NCBI RefSeq assembly: GCF_008727875.1
Contig: NZ_VTWS01000002.1
Location: 682,001 to 746,000 of the forward strand
Reading direction: 5' to 3'
Origin: Larkinella humicola
GTDB lineage: Bacteria; Bacteroidota; Bacteroidia; Cytophagales; Spirosomataceae
Length of the DNA: 64,000 bases
This document shows positions 10,501 through 18,418 of this stretch, piece by piece; the stretch's first letter is position 1; each line of letters begins with the position of its first letter. The notes under the pieces were generated by a model. It saw nothing but the letters and a program-made list of their open reading frames with translations. It ran no database searches and was not told the DNA's origin. Position numbers and translations under genes: made by a program.

Positions 10501-10550
10501 CTTTCCCGAACAGCAAACGGATCTTCTTCCACATTGCGGTTGATTTTTAA
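7518..10550 (+). CDS. SusC/RagA-type TonB-dependent outer membrane receptor
   Basis: 1010 residues. The signal peptide is 1-22 (ending KAWAQ), then comes a carboxypeptidase-regulatory-like beta-sandwich (about 25-105; LSGKITSSSDGSPLPGVNV). The plug domain includes the SusC signature VKLRGISSINGSSEPLYVIDGVF and IYGTRANAGVIIITTKKGK, and a 22-strand barrel fills the rest, ending with an aromatic residue (AVDF). With its SusD partner it would import an oligomer using TonB energy. The frame opens at 7431, but ATG 7518 begins the signal peptide. The genes downstream are SusD and two secreted hydrolases, none a glycosidase, so the ligand may be a peptide or ester-bearing compound rather than a plain glycan. 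Confidence 0.95.
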   Translation: MKQIYSLLLVWIVVSGLGKAWAQDRTLSGKITSSSDGSPLPGVNVVAKGSSKGSVSDVNGNYSLLAPAGTKTLVFSYIGFLTQEAPVSASSNAINVTMTEASQSLDEVIVSGLATSVKRSNAANAVTRISSDELVGKTRPVTLDAAMSGKIVGANIVQNSGAPGGGISVKLRGISSINGSSEPLYVIDGVFVNNSQFATGAGSGSFSGAGTNQDQAPNRISDINPADIESMEILKGPSAAAIYGTRANAGVIIITTKKGKAGKTKVSFGQDVGFSSAIKLLGYEGFSLDPIGPEGQTKFDYVFGNGTVGSGSKTEIDLWQKATAEGKLYDYEKYIYGNTGKITNTRLSISGGNDKTKFYMAAGLNDETGIQKGTGFQRKSLRLNVDHKLAKWIDFSIGSSYMQTGAQRSFSGNDNRGVSIGYTLAYTPNYAQLMPVNGVYPQSRYTGDSPIAIAERTINDELTNRFIQSFTSNIYFLQKPNSTLKLALQGGLDYVNTEAEVYFPEDLQSQLTRATPGASRYSKSRSFNTNLQAFLIYNWQLLGGKLDLTSQVGTVRLSTDNDFSWIQGDGLLPKQKNPNTGSVRTFSETWQAWQDVGLIAQQEANYQDKIIGTLGIRFDKSSLNGDNAKWYGFPRASLAINLTKFGFWSYEPISQFKLRGAFGRTGGVPAYGNLFTSLGTTIIDGQLGSVTPTSVGNPTIEPETAQEIEWGIDLGLFKNRVNLEATYYDKKIFNLLNPYTLSSGTGVTQFNAYPVGDLQNRGVELGLNVTPVEMSNFTWTSSVQYWFNRSKITRLEIPNTTVGSGFSIYGRNQLRLGESPTRWYGSPNVPDAQGVAQATRYEDAQPKYQVSFSNQFKLFQSFDFGFLLHTSQGNFNSNLTTKQKDTGGTTKDWSQVDNLYGNVGLPNGRARLPANPNVTAREFIQDASYVRLREVSLYYTVPRAILGKAFANVVSNIRIGTSAQNLLTFTNYEGYDPEVSNFGNQSVGASVDNAAFPNSKRIFFHIAVDF

Positions 10551-10553
10551 GAA

Positions 10554-10624
10554 TTGCCCCCCACCCCCTGAAGGGGGCTTAAACAAACCGAGTGCAAAAG
10601 CCCCCTTCAGGGGGTGGGGGGCAA
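10554..10624. repeat. Palindromic intergenic repeat, CCCCTGAAGGGG family (copy 2)
   Basis: Perfect 27-bp arms (10554-10580 and 10598-10624) around a 17-base loop, between susC and susD of one operon. The core CCCCCTGAAGGGGG is itself palindromic. The RNA hairpin would be very stable and may set the susC:susD ratio. Confidence 0.85.
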
Positions 10625-10644
10625 AACACTCAAATGATTCTTCT

Positions 10645-12027
10645 ATGAAATTTTCTCTAAAACATACCATTCTCCTGGCCGGACTTTCTTTTGCGATGCC
10701 GTCCTGTAGCTTTTTCGAGGTCGAAGACACCATCGACCCCAACAACCCTGCCCTGGAGTCTGTCCTGACCAACGCGTCACGGATTCAGATCAACCAGATG
10801 GGCATCGGCATTCAGTCATCCTTCCGCAACGGCCAGTCCAATCTGGTTCGGGTTGCTGGCTCCATTGGCCGGGAAATCTACAATCTGGCTTCTACGGAGC
10901 TGACCTGGACCACCGAATTGCTGGGAACGACCAACGGCGGTTTTAGTGCTACCACCTTATTCAACGGCTATTACAGCGATTACGCCCAGACCCGTCGCCG
11001 GGCCGAATACTTTAAACTGGCTGCCGAAAACTCTGCTCCCAGTGCGCTAACTGATGCTGAAAAGCAAGGCATTCGGGGTTTTGCCAATACCGTATCGGCT
11101 TACACGATGCTGTATATGCTGAACATGCAGTATAAAAACGGCATCCGCATCAAGTACACGGACTTGTACAGTCCGGGCGACATGCTGAAACCGGGACCAT
11201 TTGTTTCGTACGAAGAAGCGCTGAAGGAAATCCGTCGCTTGCTGGACGAAGGGGCGACGCAACTGGCTGCCGGTGGAACGGCTTTCGGATTTACGATGAC
11301 GAGTGGCTATGCCGGGTTCAATACGCCCGCCAATTTCCGGAAATTCAACCGGGCACTGGCCGCGCGGACGGCGATGTACCAGCAGGACTGGACGGGTTTG
11401 TTGACCACCCTGAACGAGTCGTTTTTCGATCTGAACGGTGCGCTGACGACCGGCCCCAACTTCACGTATTCAACCACCTCGGGGGATATTACGAATCCGC
11501 AATTTCAGCAACTGAACACCACGGCTTCGCCCGTGGTCGCCCAGGCGTTGTTTATCACTCAGGCCGAAGCCGGAGATATGCGGGTAACGAAAAAAGTGAC
11601 GAAACGCACCTCCGCCCGCGCCCTGAACGGGATTATTGGTGAGTACGACGTGTCGATGTATCCGCTCAGTACCAATCCGATCTCGATCATCCGGAACGAA
11701 GAACTGATTCTGATGTATGCCGAAGCGATGATTCAAACCGGCAAACTGACGGATGCCGTGACGGCCCTGAACAAGGTTCGGGTTGGTGCCGGATTAAAGG
11801 AACTGGCGACCGCCAAACCGGCGATTCTGAACGACAAAAATGCCCTGATCGACGAGTTGCTGAATCAACGCCGGTATTCGTTGTTTTTCGAAGGCCACCG
11901 CTGGTTCGACATGCGACGCTACGGCCGTCTGGCCCAGCTTCCGAACGATCAGCCGAATCATAAAGTATATGATCAACTGATCCGTCCGTTTGCCGAAATT
12001 CAGTGGGATGCTAAAAATCCGCAGTAA
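10645..12027 (+). CDS. SusD/RagB-family outer membrane lipoprotein
   Basis: 460 residues with a signal peptide ending MPSC, so Cys21 is the lipidation site. The mature protein shows the SusD pattern: N-terminal VEDTIDPNNPALESVL, TPR-type helices, and the C-terminal LIDELLNQRRYSLFFEGHRWFDMRRYGRL that closes SusD-like proteins. It would sit on the cell surface as the lid of the SusC barrel encoded just upstream and capture the substrate. ATG 10645 is preferred over upstream in-frame codons because those would run through the palindromic repeat. At about 460 residues it is on the short side for the family. Confidence 0.93.
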   Translation: MKFSLKHTILLAGLSFAMPSCSFFEVEDTIDPNNPALESVLTNASRIQINQMGIGIQSSFRNGQSNLVRVAGSIGREIYNLASTELTWTTELLGTTNGGFSATTLFNGYYSDYAQTRRRAEYFKLAAENSAPSALTDAEKQGIRGFANTVSAYTMLYMLNMQYKNGIRIKYTDLYSPGDMLKPGPFVSYEEALKEIRRLLDEGATQLAAGGTAFGFTMTSGYAGFNTPANFRKFNRALAARTAMYQQDWTGLLTTLNESFFDLNGALTTGPNFTYSTTSGDITNPQFQQLNTTASPVVAQALFITQAEAGDMRVTKKVTKRTSARALNGIIGEYDVSMYPLSTNPISIIRNEELILMYAEAMIQTGKLTDAVTALNKVRVGAGLKELATAKPAILNDKNALIDELLNQRRYSLFFEGHRWFDMRRYGRLAQLPNDQPNHKVYDQLIRPFAEIQWDAKNPQ

Positions 12028-12049
12028 CCTAACCCCTAACCCCCATTTT

Positions 12050-13681
12050 ATGAATCATTTCCACAGTAACCGGATAGCCCGGCGATTTCTGATCGTGCTG
12101 GCCCTTCTGACCTCGTTTACCGGTTTTTCCCAGACGAAGCTCAAGTTTGAACTTTCGTTTCCGGCCGCCATCAGTGCAACGCCCCTGACGGGCCGGATGT
12201 TTCTGATCATCACGCGCAAGGACAGCACCGAACCCCGCCAGCAGGTGGGCCGCTATGGTACGCAGTTCTGGGGAGCCGATTTCGAAAAACTGGCCGCGGG
12301 CAAAGCCGTTACCATCGACGGTTCTACGCTGGGCTATCCTATCAACGCGCTGAACGATGTTCCGAAAGGCGAGTATTTTGTGCAGGCGGTTTTGAACAAA
12401 TATACTGAATTCAAGCGATCGGACGGCCACACGGTCTGGATGCACATGGACCAGTGGGAAGGCCAGCAATGGACCCGATCACCGGGCAACGTGTACAGTG
12501 CCGTTCAGAAAATCACGATCGACCCGGCCAAAAGTGAGACCGTCAAGCTAGAGGTGACGAAGGTGATTCCGCCCATTTCGGTGCCTGCGGATACCAAATG
12601 GGTGAAGCACATCAAAATCCAGAGCGCGAAACTGACGAAATTCTGGGGCCATCCGATTTTTATCGGCGCGACCATTCTGCTGCCGAAAGGCTACGAAGAG
12701 GAACCCACCCGGCTCTATCCGACGGTGTATCAGCAAGGTCACTTTTCGACCGCGCCCCCGTTCCGGTTTGCCGAAAACCCGAACAACGAGTTTTACAAAG
12801 ACTGGACAGCGGACAGTGCCCCCCGGTTTATCGCCATCACGCTGCAACATCCGTCGCCGTATTTTGATGATTCGTACGCCGTCAATTCGGCCAACAATGG
12901 CCCGTTTGGCGACGCCATTCATGAAGAATTGATCCCGGAAATTGAAACGAAATTTCGTTGCATCCGCGAAGGCTACGCCCGTTTACTCACGGGTGGTTCG
13001 ACCGGCGGTTGGGAATCATTCGCACTCCAGGTCTGGTATCCGGAATTTTACGGCGGCACCTGGTCGTTTGCCCCCGATCCGCTCGATTTCTGGAACGTCG
13101 AAGGCATCGATATTTACAAGGATAAAAATGCGTTTTACAAAGAATACGAATGGTACAAGGTTCCAACAACCAACACACGCATTCCGGCCACGGGCGAACC
13201 CCGCCTGACCTCCGAACAGCGCAACATGATGGAACTGGTCAACGGCACCAAAGGCCGGTCGGGCGGTCAGCTCGACGTCTGGAGTTCGGTGTTCGGGCCG
13301 GTCGGTGCCGACGGGTATTTCAAACCGCTGTTCGACAAAAAAACCGGGGTGATCGATCCCAGCGTGGCCGCTTACTGGAAAGAACATTACGATTTGCGGC
13401 AGTATCTGGAGAAAAACTGGGCAACCGTCGGGCCGAAGCTGGTGGGCAAGCTGAACATCATCGTTGGGCGGATGGACGATTTCTTCCTTAACTTTGGGGT
13501 GTATAAAGTCGACGAGTTTTTGAGCAAAACCACCAATCCGGCTTACGGCGGTTCGGTGACCTACGGCGATCGCGGTGGTCATAGCTGGCGGCCCTACTCC
13601 AACGGCGAATTGCTCAAAATCATGGATGCGCACATCAAAAAGATGGCTCCGGCCAAGGGTGCAACGACGAAAGCCAATTAG
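12050..13681 (+). CDS. Secreted alpha/beta-hydrolase (esterase-like)
   Basis: 543 residues with a signal peptide ending GFSQ. The N-terminal third is beta-rich. The rest is an alpha/beta-hydrolase of the putative esterase type, with nucleophile elbow GGSTGG (S317) followed by WESFALQVWYPEFYGG, and a late His in GGHSWRP that fits the triad. The substrate is unknown; esterases of this type cleave acyl or feruloyl esters, and some relatives are peptidase-like. It follows susD by 22 bases and precedes a CocE-type hydrolase by 18, so it belongs to the SusCD operon and would process the imported or surface-bound ligand. Confidence 0.82.
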   Translation: MNHFHSNRIARRFLIVLALLTSFTGFSQTKLKFELSFPAAISATPLTGRMFLIITRKDSTEPRQQVGRYGTQFWGADFEKLAAGKAVTIDGSTLGYPINALNDVPKGEYFVQAVLNKYTEFKRSDGHTVWMHMDQWEGQQWTRSPGNVYSAVQKITIDPAKSETVKLEVTKVIPPISVPADTKWVKHIKIQSAKLTKFWGHPIFIGATILLPKGYEEEPTRLYPTVYQQGHFSTAPPFRFAENPNNEFYKDWTADSAPRFIAITLQHPSPYFDDSYAVNSANNGPFGDAIHEELIPEIETKFRCIREGYARLLTGGSTGGWESFALQVWYPEFYGGTWSFAPDPLDFWNVEGIDIYKDKNAFYKEYEWYKVPTTNTRIPATGEPRLTSEQRNMMELVNGTKGRSGGQLDVWSSVFGPVGADGYFKPLFDKKTGVIDPSVAAYWKEHYDLRQYLEKNWATVGPKLVGKLNIIVGRMDDFFLNFGVYKVDEFLSKTTNPAYGGSVTYGDRGGHSWRPYSNGELLKIMDAHIKKMAPAKGATTKAN

Positions 13682-13699
13682 TCTAACCAACGCAATCGC

Positions 13700-15613
13700 A
13701 TGAAAATCAGTCTGAAAATACCGTCGATTTACCAGCTTCTGCTACTGGTGGTGGTCGTTGCTCTGAGTAATCCACTGCTGGCGCAAGTGCCGGGGGTCAA
13801 CAAGGCGGATTCGTTGTACATCCGGGAAAACTACGTCAAGACGGAAGTGATGGTGCCGATGCGCGACGGGGTGAAACTGTTCACATCGATTTATACGCCG
13901 AAAAACACCTCGCAGAAATACCCGATCATGTTCGATCGCACGCCCTACAGCGTGGCGCCCTACGGAGCAGACGCGTATAAAACGTCGCTGGGGCCTTCGA
14001 TGGCGTTCGCCAAAGACGGTTATATCTTTGTTTATCAGGACGTTCGAGGTCGCTGGATGTCGGAAGGCAACTTTGTAGCGGTTCGGCCGCACATTCCCGA
14101 CAAAAAGAAGAAAACCGATGTGGACGAAAGCTCGGACACCTACGATGCCATCGACTGGCTGATCAAAAACATTCCGAACAACAACGGGAAGGTGGGCACC
14201 TGGGGCATTTCGGCACCCGGTTTTTACACCACCATGACCGCCATCGACGCCCACCCGGCGCTGAAAGCGGTTTCGCCCCAGGCTCCGGTAACGGACTGGT
14301 ACATGGGCGACGACCGGCACCACAACGGCGCGTTTTTTCTGATGGGTACCTTCGCCTTTTTGTCGTCCTATGGCCAGCCCCGCCCGGTTCCGACCACGAA
14401 AGGGGGGCCGCGTTTCAACGGGTATTACACCCCGGATTCGTATAAATTTTACATGAACGTCGGGCCGCTGTCGAAGGTCAACGAGAAGTATTTCAAAGGC
14501 GAAAATGCGCTCTGGCAGGAGATGATGGTACACGATGCCTATGACGAATACTGGCAAAGCCGGGCGGTGGTTCCGCACCTGAAAAACATCAAACCGGCCA
14601 TCATGACCGTGGGCGGGTGGTTCGACCAGGAAGATTTGTATGGGCCGCTCAAGACCTACGCGGGCATCGAAAGCAAGAATCCGAAGACGACTAACAAGTT
14701 GGTGATGGGGCCGTGGATTCACGGCGGCTGGGCGCGCAGCACCGGCGAATCGCTGGGAAATATTCGTTTTGGGGCCAAAACATCGCTGTATTACCGGGAA
14801 AAAATTGAGCTGCCGTTTTTCAATCATTACCTGAAAGATGGCCCTGACCCGCAACTGCCGGACGCGTCCATCTTCCTGACGGGTTCCAATGAGTGGAAAC
14901 AGTACAGCCAGTGGCCCCCCAAAGAGTCGCAGGAACGCAATATTTACCTGCACACCGGTGGCAAACTGTCGTTCGAACCACCGAAGGAAACCGAAGCGGT
15001 TTTTGACGAATACGTAAACGATCCCAAGAAGCCGGTTCCGTATACGAACAACATCCAGATTATCCGGGGGGCCGATTTCATGTACGAAGACCAGCGGTTT
15101 GCGGCTGCCCGCCCCGACGTGATGGTGTATGAATCCGAACCGCTGACGGAAGACCTGACGATTACCGGGAATGTGATGGCGAATCTGTTCGTGACTTCAA
15201 CGGGAACGGATGCGGATTTTGTGGTGAAACTGATCGATGTCTATCCCGACACGACGACGGCCACCAGCCCGATTCCAACGACCAAAATGGCGGGTTTTCA
15301 ATTGATGGTTCGGGGCGAAGTGATGCGGGCCAAATTCCGCAACAGCTTCTCCAAACCGGAACCGCTGAAACCGGGCGAAGTGGCTGAAGTGAAGTTTGAC
15401 ATGCAGGATGCGGCTCACACCTTCAAGAAAGGCCACAAAATGATGGTGCAGGTGCAAAGCTCCTGGTTTCCACTGGTGGACCGCAATCCGGGCAAATTCA
15501 TGAACATCTACGACGCCACGGAAGCGGATTTCCAAAAAACCACCCAACGGGTTTACTTCTCGAACAAGAATCCGTCGCACGTCAAAGTGCGGTTGCTGAA
15601 CAAGGGTATTTGA
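13700..15613 (+). CDS. Secreted CocE/NonD-type hydrolase (X-Pro dipeptidyl-peptidase S15 family)
   Basis: 637 residues. The signal peptide ends LLAQ (residue 29). The catalytic domain carries MRDGVKLFTSIYTP, YQDVRGRWMSEG and the nucleophile motif GISAPG (S171), which mark the CocE/NonD and Xaa-Pro dipeptidyl-peptidase fold. A C-terminal beta-sandwich (about 400-637; ITGNVMANLFVTSTGTDADFVVKLIDVYPD) completes the usual architecture. Family members hydrolyse cocaine-like esters, glutaryl-amides of beta-lactams, alpha-amino acid esters or X-Pro peptides. The true substrate cannot be read, but its place at the end of a SusCD operon suggests periplasmic processing of an ester or peptide nutrient. 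A terminator-like hairpin follows at 15628. Confidence 0.9.
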   Translation: MKISLKIPSIYQLLLLVVVVALSNPLLAQVPGVNKADSLYIRENYVKTEVMVPMRDGVKLFTSIYTPKNTSQKYPIMFDRTPYSVAPYGADAYKTSLGPSMAFAKDGYIFVYQDVRGRWMSEGNFVAVRPHIPDKKKKTDVDESSDTYDAIDWLIKNIPNNNGKVGTWGISAPGFYTTMTAIDAHPALKAVSPQAPVTDWYMGDDRHHNGAFFLMGTFAFLSSYGQPRPVPTTKGGPRFNGYYTPDSYKFYMNVGPLSKVNEKYFKGENALWQEMMVHDAYDEYWQSRAVVPHLKNIKPAIMTVGGWFDQEDLYGPLKTYAGIESKNPKTTNKLVMGPWIHGGWARSTGESLGNIRFGAKTSLYYREKIELPFFNHYLKDGPDPQLPDASIFLTGSNEWKQYSQWPPKESQERNIYLHTGGKLSFEPPKETEAVFDEYVNDPKKPVPYTNNIQIIRGADFMYEDQRFAAARPDVMVYESEPLTEDLTITGNVMANLFVTSTGTDADFVVKLIDVYPDTTTATSPIPTTKMAGFQLMVRGEVMRAKFRNSFSKPEPLKPGEVAEVKFDMQDAAHTFKKGHKMMVQVQSSWFPLVDRNPGKFMNIYDATEADFQKTTQRVYFSNKNPSHVKVRLLNKGI

Positions 15614-15627
15614 GAGTTGCTGATTAA

Positions 15628-15674
15628 AAACCGCCGGGCTGTAAGGGAGAGATTCCTTTACGGCCCGGCGGTTT
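15628..15674 (+). terminator. Rho-independent terminator after the first SusCD operon
   Basis: Stem of about 20 bp with two mismatches: AAACCGCCGGGC pairs with GCCCGGCGGTTT, and the last arm merges into GTTTGTTTAT. It is placed 14 bases after the hydrolase stop codon. Confidence 0.75.
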
Positions 15675-15722
15675 GTTTATGGTACAATAAGTCGTAAAAT
15701 AGGCTGTCTGCGGCAAAAAATA

Positions 15723-15870
15723 CCAGCCCCCGGTTTTAACTGTGGGATTTCAAAAAACCGATCAAATTCATTGCAACCGTTTTAACGGTTGTGGTAGATT
15801 CTAAACCGTTAAAACGGTTTTCCAGCCGGAATTGAATCGCTGTTACCCCACGGTTGAAACCGTGGGCTGG
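15723..15870. repeat. MITE- or REP-like intergenic element with terminal inverted repeats
   Basis: A 148-base element bounded by 24-base inverted ends (15723-15746 and 15847-15870, 21 of 24 matching) of the type CCAGCCC...GTGGG. Inside are two 18-base palindromes, CAACCGTT-TT-AACGGTTG (15774-15791) and AAACCGTT-AA-AACGGTTT (15803-15820), which resemble each other. No open frame lies inside. The form is that of a non-autonomous mobilisable repeat; no transposase is in the window. It occupies most of the gap 15614-15962. Confidence 0.6.
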
Positions 15871-15915
15871 TCCAAATCCCGCTAAAATTTGCAATTAATT
15901 TCCAATCGAAACCAA

Positions 15916-15923
15916 TACCTTTG
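15916..15923 (+). promoter_or_regulatory. -7 promoter box of the sialidase-like gene
   Basis: TACCTTTG matches the Bacteroidota -7 consensus TAnnTTTG, 39 bases before the ATG at 15963, with TTTG at 15888-15891 upstream. Confidence 0.5.
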
Positions 15924-15962
15924 GATGAAATTCCTATCCTTAAAATTTAGTTGTATTCTTTC

Positions 15963-17012
15963 ATGAAAACCCGATTGACCCTTCTTTTCCTCAGTCTTCT
16001 ACCCGGTTTTTTAGCGGCCCAAACCACCGGCATCGTCAAATCCGAGTTCATTTACGAAACCGCCCCTTTCCCCTCCTGCCACGCGTCCACGCTGGCCGAA
16101 ACCCCGGATGGCATCGTAGCCGCCTGGTTTGGTGGAACCGATGAACGGGACCCGGACGTCGGCATCTGGTTCAGCCGGAAAACCGGTGCGGGCTGGACGG
16201 CCCCCGTCGAACTGGCGAATGGTATTCAGGCTCAGGGGAAACGGCAACCCACCTGGAATCCCGTTCTGTTCCAAATGCCGAATGGACCGTTGCTGCTGTT
16301 TTACAAAGTCGGCCCCAGCCCGTCGACCTGGTGGGGCATGCAGATGAGTTCGGCCGACGGTGGCAAAACCTGGTCGAAACCCACACGGCTCCCCGACGGA
16401 ATCGTTGGACCGATCAAGAACAAACCGGTTTTGCTGGCCTCCGGCAAATTGCTGAGTCCGTCGAGCAGCGAAGACAACGGCTGGCGACTGCACATGGAAA
16501 GCAGCACCGATGGCGGAAAAACCTGGCAGAAAACCCCGGCGCTCAACGATGGCAAGCAATTCAGTGCCATTCAGCCCAGCATTCTGTTCCACCCCAACGG
16601 AAAATTGCAGTTGCTGTGCCGCAGTAAAAACGGCCGGGTGCTGGAAGCCTGGTCGGAAGATGGCGGTACGAAATGGACGGAGTTGAAAACCACCGAATTG
16701 CCCAACCCGAATTCCGGGACGGATGCGGTAACGCTCCAGGACGGCCGCCAACTGCTGGTGTATAACCACACGCCCAAAGGCCGCTCACCGCTCAATGTGG
16801 CCTTGTCGCCCGATGGCAAACGCTGGCAGGCTGCGGCCGTGCTCGAAAACGAGCCCGGTGGCGAGTTCTCCTATCCAGCCGTGATTCAATCCCGCGATGG
16901 TCTTGTTCACATCACCTACACGCACCATCGCAAGAAGATACGCTACGTGGTGCTGGACCCGGCCAAACTGACGCTGACCGATATCAAAGAAGGGCAATGG
17001 CCAAAACCGTAG
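15963..17012 (+). CDS. Secreted Asp-box (BNR) sialidase-like protein
   Basis: 349 residues with a signal peptide ending FLAAQ, then a six-bladed beta-propeller with Asp-box repeats: SADGGKTWSKP, STDGGKTWQKT, SEDGGTKWTEL and SPDGKRW. The N-terminal HASTLAETPDGIVAAWFGGTDERDPD is typical of Bacteroidota BNR sialidase-family proteins (PF13088 type). Many of these act on other glycosides and not sialic acid, and I did not confirm the arginine triad of true sialidases. ATG 15963 is taken over an in-frame TTG at 15951 because it opens straight into the signal peptide and lies downstream of a -7 box. It is transcribed alone. Confidence 0.82.
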   Translation: MKTRLTLLFLSLLPGFLAAQTTGIVKSEFIYETAPFPSCHASTLAETPDGIVAAWFGGTDERDPDVGIWFSRKTGAGWTAPVELANGIQAQGKRQPTWNPVLFQMPNGPLLLFYKVGPSPSTWWGMQMSSADGGKTWSKPTRLPDGIVGPIKNKPVLLASGKLLSPSSSEDNGWRLHMESSTDGGKTWQKTPALNDGKQFSAIQPSILFHPNGKLQLLCRSKNGRVLEAWSEDGGTKWTELKTTELPNPNSGTDAVTLQDGRQLLVYNHTPKGRSPLNVALSPDGKRWQAAAVLENEPGGEFSYPAVIQSRDGLVHITYTHHRKKIRYVVLDPAKLTLTDIKEGQWPKP

Positions 17013-17045
17013 GGATTGGCTCCGAAAGGTTGTTATAAACCAGGA

Positions 17046-17531
17046 TCAGCGCGTGACCTGTTGTTGCTGAATGGTGCTTTTAAGGCGCTCGATTTCCTGT
17101 TGCTGGCTGTCGGCTTTGAAGTAATAATACAGCCCGGCGATCAGAAAGATCTTGGATAACACAAAAACAATCACGAAAGCCAGTCGCCAGTATTTGTGGA
17201 CGCGGATAAACGAGTCGCTTACCTCCACTTCCACGTAATCGGATTTAGCGGTCCGGGGTTCCGCGTCTTTTTTATTGTCCGTTTCGGGCTCCCGTTTTTT
17301 GATTTCCTGACCGGGAATGCGCGCCTGGATGAGTTCCCAGGTGCCGGGGGGCGGGGGAACCGAATTTTCGACACAATACGTTTCAATCACCACCTCAAGC
17401 TCGTTCAAAGCCGAAGACACTTCCGGATAAAGAACCTTCATCTGCTGGACTTCGTGTTGCTCCTCTTCGGACGCTAATCCCAACAGATAGGCCTCTAAAA
17501 CTCCACTATCTATGTATTGACGAATTTCCAA
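17046..17531 (-). CDS. Membrane-bound anti-sigma factor
   Basis: 161 residues. The N-terminal 1-75 (IDSGVLEAYLLGLASEEEQ, then a helical stretch) resembles the cytoplasmic sigma-binding domain of RskA-type anti-sigma factors, without a zinc-binding HxxxCxxC motif. A charged linker follows, then one transmembrane helix (about 117-137) and a short Gln/Glu-rich coiled coil (141-158) outside. The usual periplasmic sensor domain is absent, so the sensing part is minimal. It starts 12 bases after the stop of the sigma-factor gene and is surely its cotranscribed partner. It would hold the sigma factor at the membrane until a signal releases it. Confidence 0.8.
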   Translation of the reverse strand: MEIRQYIDSGVLEAYLLGLASEEEQHEVQQMKVLYPEVSSALNELEVVIETYCVENSVPPPPGTWELIQARIPGQEIKKREPETDNKKDAEPRTAKSDYVEVEVSDSFIRVHKYWRLAFVIVFVLSKIFLIAGLYYYFKADSQQQEIERLKSTIQQQQVTR

Positions 17532-17543
17532 TTTCCTGCGTAA

Positions 17544-18050
17544 TTACGATCGACGAAACACGTGAATAAAATCCCGAATGGCTTTTACTAATTCCGGTCT
17601 GGAAAGGCCAGACTGCTCGGAAATCGTTTCAAAGGAGTAGCCCTGACGAAAGGATAGGTCAAAAATATACTCCGGTGAATAACTGTTGTTTACCGAAAAT
17701 GGTTCCGTGCGGTCAGTCTCCCGTTCTTTCGCCTTATCCTTCAACTCAAGCGCTTTGGCGCGTGCGATTCGGATGACCGCAATCGCCGGATTAACCGGTG
17801 AATTGGCGAAAGCGGGTAAGTGTTCGGCGGAAAAAACCTCCATCAGCGCCTTCTGGGCTAAGGCCGATTGCGGAAGAATCTGCAAGATAATCCCATAGGC
17901 CAGTGCGCCAAACCGATCGTAGAGCGCTCGTTGATCAACCGGCCGGCGACGATGCCGAAAGGCACCATTTTCTGCTGATCGTTCCAGTTCATTCATGCCA
18001 TACCCCATTAGTGAAACAAATTCGAATGATCTCCAGATCGGGTTAGACAC
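17544..18050 (-). CDS. ECF-like RNA polymerase sigma factor
   Basis: 168 residues. The segment ALYDRFGALAYGIILQILPQSALAQKALMEVFSAEHLPAF is a diverged sigma region 2, and the end (FDLSFRQGYSFETISEQSGLSRPELVKAIRDFIHVFR) is a region-4 helix-turn-helix. The region 2 core is less acidic and aromatic than in typical ECF factors. It is paired with the anti-sigma gene directly downstream. The start may be ATG 18050 or an internal Met (17996). A TAnnTTTG box at 18114-18121 on this strand fits either. Target genes are unknown. Confidence 0.75.
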   Translation of the reverse strand: MSNPIWRSFEFVSLMGYGMNELERSAENGAFRHRRRPVDQRALYDRFGALAYGIILQILPQSALAQKALMEVFSAEHLPAFANSPVNPAIAVIRIARAKALELKDKAKERETDRTEPFSVNNSYSPEYIFDLSFRQGYSFETISEQSGLSRPELVKAIRDFIHVFRRS

Positions 18051-18187
18051 GGTTGTCGTTAACCAGCTTCTGATGCAATGTAGTCTTTGTATCTCGTTTC
18101 CAGCCCAATTCGCACAAAGTTAATGCCAAATTTAAGGTGAAAATGTAGAAAAATACATACCTATTTATACTGAAACCTTCGCTTTTT

Positions 18188-18262
18188 GCCCCGTTCCCCT
18201 AAAGGGGACTTTTAGCATCCGGATTATGCTGTGTCCAAGTCCCCTTTAGGAGATTTAGGGGC
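18188..18262. repeat. Palindromic intergenic repeat, CCCCTAAAGGGG variant (copy 3)
   Basis: Arms at 18188-18210 and 18238-18262. The inner part CCTAAAGGGGACT pairs perfectly with AGTCCCCTTTAGG; the outer ends pair as GCCCC/GGGGC with slippage. It lies in the space between two divergent genes, so it cannot be a simple terminator of either. Confidence 0.75.
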
Positions 18263-18410
18263 GATTTATAAGTGTAAAAGAATGATCAGACATAGGTAAT
18301 ACATACCCTTCTTTCAAAAATAAAGGAATCATTTTCTTTCTCTGCAACCGAAAAACCGTTTGGCCCCGTTCCTCTTCCCCGCACGGCCATGCGTTCCGCC
18401 CAATTTTCCG

Positions 18411-18418
18411 TATCTTTG
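18411..18418 (+). promoter_or_regulatory. -7 promoter box of ileS
   Basis: TATCTTTG fits TAnnTTTG. It lies inside the longest possible reading frame of ileS, so translation must begin downstream; this supports the GTG at 18446. Confidence 0.6.

Noticed and set aside
13742-14953. Open frame of about 400 codons antisense to the CocE-type hydrolase
   Set aside because: It is the reverse-strand shadow of a gene with strong family motifs and signal peptide; its translation is His/Arg-rich with no domain, as antisense frames in GC-rich codon use tend to be.
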